A stretch of 64,000 nucleotides of DNA from JANNVK01 sp031414415. Its GTDB lineage: Bacteria; Acidobacteriota; Blastocatellia; Pyrinomonadales; Pyrinomonadaceae. The notes below the pieces were generated by a model. The model worked only from the letters and a program-made list of their open reading frames with translations. It made no database searches and was not told where the DNA came from. Position numbers and translations under genes: made by a program. Positions 41,836-49,227 of the stretch are shown one piece after another (positions within the stretch are counted from its first letter, which is position 1; each line of letters starts with the position of its first letter). The stretch spans positions 9,087 to 73,086 of the forward strand of contig JANNVK010000004.1 of NCBI GenBank assembly GCA_031414415.1. Reading direction: 5' to 3'.

Positions 41836-42468
41836 ATGTATAAATATATAAAAGTAAGTTTAGAACAAGTAAACAAAGAAATTCATATGTTTGCAAAGGG
41901 GTTAAACCAAGTTAACTTAACCAACAAAATATATTTTCTAAAACCAACGTTTCTATTATTGTTTTTCATAATAGTTATAACTCTTAGCGGATGTAAAACA
42001 ATCTATAATAGCGGATTCGTTCGACCACCGGTTCAGCCTATTTCCGATTCGATTAAAATTGGTCCCGAATGGATAGAGATTATTCCTCCAAAGCCTCTGA
42101 TTCCTTATGGTAAAAGTCAGTATATTTTGATTGGGTTTCCATTTTATGACCGAAAAAATTATAGTTCCGATGCTAATAAGGGAGAAGTTCTAAATTTAGC
42201 TGATGGAAGAAAAACTAAAATTGAGTCTTTTATTTATGATGAAATCGGCAATAGTTATGAGCTTCAAATATCTGGAACCGGTGGGAATATAGAAGATGGA
42301 ATGGGATTTTCACTTGGACCAAAACTCTTTGTAATAGAAAAAAATGGGAGTCAAGAATATGATGCAATTGATTTTCCTAAAGACCAAGTGTTCACAAAAT
42401 TAAAAATTCGCAGTGAAATATTGCTCAATTCAGACAGAATCGAATGGAGAGGGCGAAATCCTAAATGA
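41836..42468 (+). CDS. Lipoprotein, 210 aa: TssJ candidate or immunity protein
   Basis: A hydrophobic segment then the lipobox ITLSGC at residues 49-54, with a later start at ATG 41887 also possible. The mature part is beta-rich. TssJ is the one core outer-membrane lipoprotein of T6SS not otherwise seen here. I cannot match this to TssJ by sequence, and its position just before a peptidase-like gene also fits an immunity protein. Function unresolved. Confidence 0.5.
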   Translation: MYKYIKVSLEQVNKEIHMFAKGLNQVNLTNKIYFLKPTFLLLFFIIVITLSGCKTIYNSGFVRPPVQPISDSIKIGPEWIEIIPPKPLIPYGKSQYILIGFPFYDRKNYSSDANKGEVLNLADGRKTKIESFIYDEIGNSYELQISGTGGNIEDGMGFSLGPKLFVIEKNGSQEYDAIDFPKDQVFTKLKIRSEILLNSDRIEWRGRNPK

Positions 42469-42496
42469 ATTAAAAACATCCTGAGGAAAAACTATA

Positions 42497-43171
42497 ATGC
42501 CAGAATACAGACTAATAAAATTTGAACAATTATCGAAAGCAGATATTATTTTCACAACAGATCGTAATCATTGGCTTTCGAAAACAATCAGAGCTGCTAC
42601 GAATTCAATTATCAGTCATACGATGCTTGTGGTTGATAACACAAAGATTATTGATTCAACAGGTGATGGAGTTATCACGAGACCTTGGTATAATTACGCA
42701 AACAAAGACGTAACATTAGCAATTGTAATGCGTCGTCATTCTTTGCTTAATCTTGCTGATCAGAACAAAGTTGTTGCCGCTGCTCAGAGTTTTGAAGGTC
42801 GCAAATATGACGAACTCGGAGCCGCTGGTTCGGGAATGATGGGAAACACAAGAAACCAGATACTTACAGCTGCTGGTTGTGCTTTGGCTTTAGTTGCTTG
42901 CGACTTTCTTTTAACTGCAATTGCCGAAAATGCTAAAGACAAAAACGCCGATAATAGGTTTTTCTGCTCTGAGCTTGTTTCGAGAGCATTTTCGAGTGCT
43001 GGTTTTCCAATCGTCAATGGTAAACCAACACATATGACTCCAAATATGGTTTATACTTCTAATTCGTTGAGTTATGTCGGGCATTTGATTGATGATCCGC
43101 CGCCAGATCCAAACCTCACAAAAGAACAACTAGAGAGAAACAGAAAAAGCGGGTATCGAAAAGATAATTAA
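42497..43171 (+). CDS. Permuted papain-like amidase, putative T6SS effector
   Basis: 224 aa. The order of motifs is that of YiiX/YaeF-like enzymes: an early His (SIISHTMLVVD, His41) and a late Cys (RFFCSELVSRAF, Cys157). A central hydrophobic stretch (AAGCALALVACDFLLTAIA) lies between. Such enzymes hydrolyse amide or ester bonds in cell walls or lipids. There is no signal peptide, so delivery by the T6SS is possible. The preceding gene encodes a lipoprotein that could protect the producer, but nothing proves pairing. Confidence 0.6.
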   Translation: MPEYRLIKFEQLSKADIIFTTDRNHWLSKTIRAATNSIISHTMLVVDNTKIIDSTGDGVITRPWYNYANKDVTLAIVMRRHSLLNLADQNKVVAAAQSFEGRKYDELGAAGSGMMGNTRNQILTAAGCALALVACDFLLTAIAENAKDKNADNRFFCSELVSRAFSSAGFPIVNGKPTHMTPNMVYTSNSLSYVGHLIDDPPPDPNLTKEQLERNRKSGYRKDN

Positions 43172-43364
43172 ATTGTTTGAACTAACATTATCAAAAAACT
43201 GAAATCTAAGTTTTGATAAAACTAAAGTTGATGATGCTTATTTTTTTGCAGGTCAAAAATTCTCAAAAGTAAGAATTAAATGCGATAAACAAGTCTTTAT
43301 TGAACAAGTAGTTTGGGCAAAATTTGATTTCTAAAAACACCTATTTGAGTTATAATATTCCGAA
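43172..43364. other. Spacer with a possible degraded coding stretch
   Basis: The + strand frame from about 43203 to 43328 is open for 41 codons (includes DDAYFFAGQKFSKVRIKC) without a clear start. It may be the relic of a lost effector or immunity gene. Confidence 0.25.
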
Positions 43365-45254
43365 ATGAGAGACGAACTTTTAGGTTATTACGAGAGAGAA
43401 TTAATTTTCTTACGAAAAATGGGTGCGGATTTTGCCCGTAAGTATCCAAAGATTGCTTCACGTCTATTAATTGATGACGAAAAAATTGAAGATCCGCACG
43501 TTGAGCGGATGATTGAGGCGTTTGCCTTGCTTGCCGGAAGAGTTTCGCTCAAGCTCGACGATGAACTACCAGAAGTTACTGAATCTTTTCTCAATGTTCT
43601 TTATCCACACTATTTAGCTCCAATTCCCTCAATGGCAATTGCACAATTTTCATACGGTTCGCCCAACGATAAACTGACAACAATTCAACATCTTGAGCGT
43701 GGTGCAAAACTTTATTCAAGACCAGTCGATGGAACGCCTTGCAGATTTAGAACAAACTACGACGTTCAACTTAATCCACTCGAAATAAAATCAGCTTCGC
43801 TTGAATCACCTGCACCAAAAGATTCCCGCGGAAAATTTGCAGAATGTCATATCAAATTAAGCTTTAGATGTTTTGGCGATTCGAATCTGAGCGAAATAAA
43901 ACTGGCTGAAGGTGGAAAAACGCCTGAATTTCTTCGATTTTATCTCAATGGCGATCCGCAGCTTATATTTCCTTTGTATCGAATGCTTTTCAACAACGTC
44001 ACGGCTGTTGAACTTCGTGCGAAAGAGATTCCGTTTGACGAAAAAACGATGATGTCGATGCTCAACGCAAAAATCGAAACGCCAGAACCGATAATTCTTT
44101 CGCCAGACGTTTTGCGGCAAGTTGGATTTGATAACGATGAGGCAATGTTGCCATACACAAAAAAATCTTTTAGTGGCTATCGGCTTTTAACTGAATATTT
44201 TACCTTTCCGTATAAGTTTTTATTTATTGATATTTATGGAATTGATCAAGCAGTTGAGAAAAATTTTGGCTCACAATTTGATATTTTAATTCACTTAAAA
44301 GATATTACGCCGCCAAAATCACCAATTTCAAAAGAGACTTTTTTGCTTGGTTGCACACCAATTGTTAATCTTTTTTCGCAAACATCTGATCCAATTTATC
44401 TTTCGCAGCGAAAATATGAATATCAACTGATTCCTGATGTTCATCGTCAAAATACAACTGAAGTTTATTCTGTTGACGAAGTAAACACGACCGATCCGCG
44501 GACGAACACATCGCGAATTTTTCAGCCATTTTATAGTTTAAAACACGCATACGGCGAACAAATGGAGAAGGCTTTTTGGTATGGAGTTCGTCGTCAATCG
44601 CAAAAACAAGACGATGCCGGAACCGAAATGTTTCTCTCGATGGTTGATATGAATTTTAATCCGCGTGTTCCGGCGGCTGAAGTTGTAACTGTCAGAGCAA
44701 CTTGCACCAATCGAGATTTGCCCGCAAAACTTCCTTTTGGCGGTAAAGCTGGCGACTTTGAAGTTGAAGGAACTGCTTTGCTTTCAAGAGTTAGGTGCTT
44801 GACTAAACCGACTGAAACAATTCGTCCGCCACAACGAAGAGCGGCTCAATGGCGTTTGATTTCTCATCTAAATCTTAATTTTCTATCGCTCGTTTCTGAT
44901 GATGAAGATTCGCCAGAAGCCTTGCAAGAAATTCTACAACTTTATAATTTTGATGATAATTCCGCCACTCGTAAACAAATTTTAGGAATTGTTAAAGTTG
45001 AAAGTAAAAAAGTTGTCAGGCAAATTGGTGGCAGAGTCGGGACTGGTTTTGTTCGCGGTTTAGAAACAACAATAACTTTTGACGACGAACAATTTGTTGG
45101 CAGTGGAATGTATTTATTCGCCTGTATTTTGGAAAGATTTATGGGCGTTTACGCCTCGCTCAATTCGTTTAACCAATTAGTTGTCAAAACAAAACAAAGC
45201 GAAGAAGTTTTAAAAAGATTTCCGCCGCGTGCTGGCGAACAAATTTTAGTTTAA
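43365..45254 (+). CDS. tssF: T6SS baseplate protein TssF (ImpG/VasA)
   Basis: 629 aa. ELLGYYERELIFLRKMGADFARKYP is the family N-terminus (shown in two parts: LLGYYERELIFLRK and GADFARKYPK), followed by DPHVERMIEAFALLAGR. TssF is the large baseplate wedge protein. It is followed after 41 bases by tssG. Confidence 0.95.
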   Translation: MRDELLGYYERELIFLRKMGADFARKYPKIASRLLIDDEKIEDPHVERMIEAFALLAGRVSLKLDDELPEVTESFLNVLYPHYLAPIPSMAIAQFSYGSPNDKLTTIQHLERGAKLYSRPVDGTPCRFRTNYDVQLNPLEIKSASLESPAPKDSRGKFAECHIKLSFRCFGDSNLSEIKLAEGGKTPEFLRFYLNGDPQLIFPLYRMLFNNVTAVELRAKEIPFDEKTMMSMLNAKIETPEPIILSPDVLRQVGFDNDEAMLPYTKKSFSGYRLLTEYFTFPYKFLFIDIYGIDQAVEKNFGSQFDILIHLKDITPPKSPISKETFLLGCTPIVNLFSQTSDPIYLSQRKYEYQLIPDVHRQNTTEVYSVDEVNTTDPRTNTSRIFQPFYSLKHAYGEQMEKAFWYGVRRQSQKQDDAGTEMFLSMVDMNFNPRVPAAEVVTVRATCTNRDLPAKLPFGGKAGDFEVEGTALLSRVRCLTKPTETIRPPQRRAAQWRLISHLNLNFLSLVSDDEDSPEALQEILQLYNFDDNSATRKQILGIVKVESKKVVRQIGGRVGTGFVRGLETTITFDDEQFVGSGMYLFACILERFMGVYASLNSFNQLVVKTKQSEEVLKRFPPRAGEQILV

Positions 45255-45295
45255 ATAAGTTTAATAAATATTTTTAACCTTTTAAACTTTCTATT

Positions 45296-46309
45296 ATGAA
45301 AGACCTAAACCACGAACTTCTTGATGAACCTTATCGGTTTGAATTTTTTCAAGCGGTCAGATTACTTGAGAAAATTTATCCAGAAAAATTGAGTGTTGGG
45401 CGAGATGCCTTGCCTCATGAAGAAGTTGTGCGGTTTCGTTCGCGTCCAACTCTCGAGTTTCCGGCAAGTGAAGTTCACGAAATCAAGTCTTCTGATGATG
45501 AATTCAATGATGCAAAAAAGCTCGAAATATTCGTCAATTTTATTGGCTTGGTTGGAGCAGTTGGGGTTTTGCCAACACATTACACCGAATTAGTAGCAGA
45601 AAGAGCGAGATACAAAGACACGTCTTTGTGGGCGTTTCTTGATATTTTTACGCATCGGAGCATTTCACAATTTTATCGTGCGTGGGAAAAATACCGTTTT
45701 CCGGTTCAATACGAACGCGGTAATGATGATTTTACAAATTATTTATTTGATTTCATCGGACTTGGAACCAAAGGTTTGAGAAATCGTCTTAATTTAGACG
45801 ACGAAAGTTTGATTCCTTATGCCGGCTTGATAATTCAAAAGCCACATTCTGCGAGTAGCCTAGAACAAATTATTGGCGATTATTTTGGAATTCCTGCGAA
45901 ACTTGAGCAATTCCAGGGACAATGGATTGATTTAGACGAAGAAAGTTTGACCAAAGTAGGTGTGGAAAATAGCCGACTTGGACATTCAACAATAATTGGA
46001 ACTCGGGTTTGGGACACGCAATCTATGTTTAGAATGAAACTTGGAGCGTTGACTTTTATTCAGTTTCAAGCATTTTTGCCTAATGGAACAGCTCATAAAT
46101 CCGCTGTTTCAATCATAAAATTTATGACTGGTGTTGAGTTTGATTTTGATGTTCAATTGAAATTAAAAGCAAAAGAAGTTCCAAGCACGATTTTAACAAC
46201 ACGTGCAAAACGCCGACCAATGCTTGGTTGGAGTTCATTTTTAAAGACAAAACCGTTTAGCGAAGACGATGAACAAGTAGTAATGCAAATTAGCGATAAT
46301 AATTTTTGA
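45296..46309 (+). CDS. tssG: T6SS baseplate protein TssG (ImpH/VasB)
   Basis: 337 aa. The N-terminus has EPYRFEFFQAVRLLEKIYP; later come LEFPASEVHEI and GLVGAVGVLPTHYTE, typical of TssG. The final codons (PMLGWSSFLKTKPF to the stop) are duplicated at 47335-47418 beyond the following two genes. Confidence 0.95.
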   Translation: MKDLNHELLDEPYRFEFFQAVRLLEKIYPEKLSVGRDALPHEEVVRFRSRPTLEFPASEVHEIKSSDDEFNDAKKLEIFVNFIGLVGAVGVLPTHYTELVAERARYKDTSLWAFLDIFTHRSISQFYRAWEKYRFPVQYERGNDDFTNYLFDFIGLGTKGLRNRLNLDDESLIPYAGLIIQKPHSASSLEQIIGDYFGIPAKLEQFQGQWIDLDEESLTKVGVENSRLGHSTIIGTRVWDTQSMFRMKLGALTFIQFQAFLPNGTAHKSAVSIIKFMTGVEFDFDVQLKLKAKEVPSTILTTRAKRRPMLGWSSFLKTKPFSEDDEQVVMQISDNNF

Positions 46310-46342
46310 AAAATTAGAGCTTTAACCAAGGAAGGGAAGATA

Positions 46343-46897
46343 ATGGGAATACAAATACCAACTAAGATAAGGAAAATAAATCTTTCAGAGTATGCAATTT
46401 GTACAAGAGTTATGGGCGACACTTTGCCGTATCGAATCAGAATTCTTATTACCAATAGTGCGGGAGTTGATGGGCGTGCTTTTACAATTCCGACATCGCT
46501 CATTTCTACGATTTTGGGAATGCCAGCGACAGGTTTCTTTGGCGGAGTTGCTTTAGGCTATTTGGCAAGTGCGATTAATTTGGCATATTTGATAAACGTT
46601 GGAGACGATTACGATAAATTATCCGGCACAAAACAAGATTTATTGGTTCACGAAACGATGCACGTTTGGCAGGGAAAAAACAGCACTTTTGCACTAAGTT
46701 ATGTTTATAATTCTATTTATAACCAATGTGTAGTCGGAAATGCTTATGATTATAAGTCAAAGATTGGTGATAATTGGGATACATTTAATGTTGAACAACA
46801 AGCTCAAATTGTTGAGGAATGGTTTCGTAATGGCGAGAAAGAATCTGATGTTTTGTTTCCATACATTCGGGATTATGTGAGAAAAGGAGTTGCCTAA
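46343..46897 (+). CDS. HETMH zincin-like protein, putative T6SS effector
   Basis: 184 aa. The motif VHETMHVWQG (His103, Glu104, His107) is zincin-like. Forty-four residues later NVEQQAQIVEEWF provides a conserved Glu that may complete a metal site. A Gly-rich hydrophobic stretch (GFFGGVALGYLASAI) precedes the motif. The 52.9-kb protein shares both motifs. There is no signal peptide, and a lipoprotein gene starts at the next base, so this is a good candidate effector with its immunity gene. Confidence 0.65.
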   Translation: MGIQIPTKIRKINLSEYAICTRVMGDTLPYRIRILITNSAGVDGRAFTIPTSLISTILGMPATGFFGGVALGYLASAINLAYLINVGDDYDKLSGTKQDLLVHETMHVWQGKNSTFALSYVYNSIYNQCVVGNAYDYKSKIGDNWDTFNVEQQAQIVEEWFRNGEKESDVLFPYIRDYVRKGVA

Positions 46898-47245
46898 ATG
46901 AAAAAACACGCCTTACTTTTCACTTTTCTTCTATTTTTTTTAATTTCATGTAAATACTTTGGCGACCCAATTACAAAATTAAAAGGTAATATAAAGGATA
47001 CCCAAGGCAACTATCTTGAGAAGGTTTCTGTTGTCATTCAAGGGCAAGAACTTGGTGTTATTAGAAATAGAGCATCAGTTCAAATCACACAATCTGATGG
47101 AACCATTGATTTTAGTTTGATTGGTTTTGTTGAACCGGGACTATGGATAAAATATGAAAAAGAAGGATTCAAAACTTTAAAAAAAGACTTAATACTTGAA
47201 AGCGAAAAAGTAAATATTTTAGATGTTGTTATGGAAAAAGAATAA
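46898..47245 (+). CDS. Lipoprotein, putative immunity protein
   Basis: 115 aa. Signal peptide and lipobox LISCKYF (Cys at 18). The mature part is a carboxypeptidase-regulatory-like/transthyretin-like beta-sandwich (KLKGNIKDTQGNYLEKVSV, then QSDGTIDFSLIG). It starts directly after the zincin stop. A periplasmic lipoprotein would be placed to neutralise an effector that acts in the envelope. Confidence 0.55.
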   Translation: MKKHALLFTFLLFFLISCKYFGDPITKLKGNIKDTQGNYLEKVSVVIQGQELGVIRNRASVQITQSDGTIDFSLIGFVEPGLWIKYEKEGFKTLKKDLILESEKVNILDVVMEKE

Positions 47246-47334
47246 TAGTATTTGGTAATCAGGAAAAAAAGAATTTTAGTATTTGCTGTATTGTTAGTTG
47301 TAAATATTTGACGATTCACTAACACGTTAAAACT

Positions 47335-47418
47335 CCGACCATGCTTGGTTGGAGTTCATTTTTAAAGACAAAACCTTTTAAAGAAGGCGACGAGCAAGTA
47401 GTTATGCAGACTATCTAG
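47335..47418 (+). pseudogene. Duplicate of the tssG 3' end
   Basis: Reads PTMLGWSSFLKTKPFKEGDEQVVMQTI and stop. tssG ends PMLGWSSFLKTKPFSEDDEQVVMQ... The first half is nearly identical at base level and the second half has diverged. It flanks the zincin/lipoprotein cassette on the far side from tssG. Confidence 0.85.
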
Positions 47419-47428
47419 CAAAAATAAT

Positions 47429-48466
47429 ATGTTTCTAATTAAGGAATCTTTGGAAGATTTAATATTACTTGAAAAACAATATCCAACAATGGTTGGTCGT
47501 TTGAGGTGGTTGCGTGTTTTGAAAGTAAATCCAAATATCGGAGCACAATTACTAGCAGATCAAATTGGGGTTCCTATTTTTGAAATGGAACGTTGGGCTG
47601 AGTTCTACATTTATGGTGGAATAGAACTTCTTCTGAATCCTCAGACAATTCTAGAGAAGTCTGCAAATCAAGGAATGACTTTTAGCGAATATGCTGAAGA
47701 AAAGATGCTGAGGCTATTTAACAAACATCCAAATGAATATGGAAGAAGGCTTTGGATAGAATTTGAAAGTTGTCGAGATAAGAATAAGCAACTACAAACA
47801 GAATGTTCACTATTTGATAGCTATAAGGATTTTGAAACTGAGTTTGGAAATTTAGAAAAATGGTCGCGGACTGATTGTATTTCATATATTCAAAATGTTA
47901 TTCGCTATGCTTTGGAGAAAATTGGTAAAAAGGCTTTATACAAAAATATCTATTTTGCTCTTGGAACCAAAATGGCGGCAGATTTAGTGAAACTTGGGTG
48001 GAAAGCCTATTTGTTTATGCCAGATACTGATAACCCATATGATAAAAATCCTGAACATACACAAATGTATAGCAAAGCATTGAAAGCGAAAACATGGTGG
48101 AATGTTGCATTGAGCGGTGTAATTGTAAATTATAAACCTACTCAGAACTATGAAGATGGTAATCCGGTTGCTTCAAAGACAGTTCTGGATTCAGCAGGAA
48201 TCAGAAAGTTGAAGGCGTTAGAAAACGTTAAGTTTGCTGCTTGTGTTTTTACAAAAGGAATACATACAGCCATTCTTTCTCGCGGTAGCATTCTCGAAGT
48301 ACATTGGCGAAATGTTAGTGAGCAAAACACCACGGTTCCAGAAAAATTTAAATACTTTCAATCTGCTCCAAACGACACTTTATATCAGAGTTCTAAATTG
48401 ATAGATTTCGACTGGTTAGAAGGTATTATAGTGATTCCGCCTGATAGTTCAGTAAGTCTGACTTAA
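47429..48466 (+). CDS. Putative effector with N-terminal HTH-like part and Cys/His amidase-like domain
   Basis: 345 aa. The N-terminal 70 residues have an HTH-like look (GAQLLADQIGVPIFEMERW). From about residue 148 the order TDCISYIQNVI (Cys150), then GIHTAILSRGSILEVHW (His279, His292) resembles NlpC/P60 or Tae amidases, in which Cys sits at the start of a helix and His on a strand. Fold is inferred. No signal peptide. The next gene encodes an exported protein, as expected of an amidase effector and its immunity partner. Confidence 0.45.
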   Translation: MFLIKESLEDLILLEKQYPTMVGRLRWLRVLKVNPNIGAQLLADQIGVPIFEMERWAEFYIYGGIELLLNPQTILEKSANQGMTFSEYAEEKMLRLFNKHPNEYGRRLWIEFESCRDKNKQLQTECSLFDSYKDFETEFGNLEKWSRTDCISYIQNVIRYALEKIGKKALYKNIYFALGTKMAADLVKLGWKAYLFMPDTDNPYDKNPEHTQMYSKALKAKTWWNVALSGVIVNYKPTQNYEDGNPVASKTVLDSAGIRKLKALENVKFAACVFTKGIHTAILSRGSILEVHWRNVSEQNTTVPEKFKYFQSAPNDTLYQSSKLIDFDWLEGIIVIPPDSSVSLT

Positions 48467-48486
48467 TTGTTTGAATAATAAAAAGT

Positions 48487-49188
48487 ATGAGACTATTCCA
48501 AAATTTAATTTTAATTGCAACCCTAGTGGTTGGTGTGAATTATCAACATGGGTATGGACAGAATTCTAAATCAAATGAAGGAAAACTAAGAAAAGTTTTA
48601 TCAGATGATGTAAAAACAAATTCGAAATACGCTCTAAGCATAGTTTATTATAGTGACTTAAAAGCAGAATCGAGTTATTTAATCATACGTAATGACAAAA
48701 CAAAACAAGAAACATCTTTGCCGTATTTACTGAGTGGTGAAGATTCAAGAGAAGTTTGGTCACCAAATGAAGAATATCTTGTTTTACCCAATAGCAGTTC
48801 AATATCAATGTATAGATCAGCATCTTTGGTAAAGATTTTTAATGAAAAGAATTTTAATCCTGACGCTTTTTATGACAAATTAAGAAGTATAGATAGAATA
48901 TCTTTAGAAACAAAAAAGAACGGTTTTGATTTAAGACATTCATTTGCAAGATGGGAAAATAAAAATTCAGTAGTTTTCCGTTCTGAAATAGTTTCTGACG
49001 AAAGTTCAGGAAATATCGAACTCGGAGAATTTAGATACTATTTTAGTCAAGCGAAATTATATCATCTCACTGGAAAAGACTTAACTCTTTCAAAAGCAAG
49101 GCATAAATTTATAAGACTCTACAAAATTTTTGGTAGGAAGAAAAAGGGTTTAATTTACTCGCAAGATATTAAAGTGCAAGCAAAGTAA
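48487..49188 (+). CDS. Exported protein, possible immunity partner
   Basis: 233 aa. The signal peptide (MRLFQNLILIATLVVGVNYQ) predicts a periplasmic product. The mature part has a beta-propeller-like pattern (EVWSPNEEYLVLPNSS, SFARWENKNSVVF). It follows the putative amidase by 20 bases. I do not recognise its family. Confidence 0.5.
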   Translation: MRLFQNLILIATLVVGVNYQHGYGQNSKSNEGKLRKVLSDDVKTNSKYALSIVYYSDLKAESSYLIIRNDKTKQETSLPYLLSGEDSREVWSPNEEYLVLPNSSSISMYRSASLVKIFNEKNFNPDAFYDKLRSIDRISLETKKNGFDLRHSFARWENKNSVVFRSEIVSDESSGNIELGEFRYYFSQAKLYHLTGKDLTLSKARHKFIRLYKIFGRKKKGLIYSQDIKVQAK

Positions 49189-49227
49189 ACTGATTTAAAA
49201 AAAATAAAATTTAACCCCGGAGAAAAA

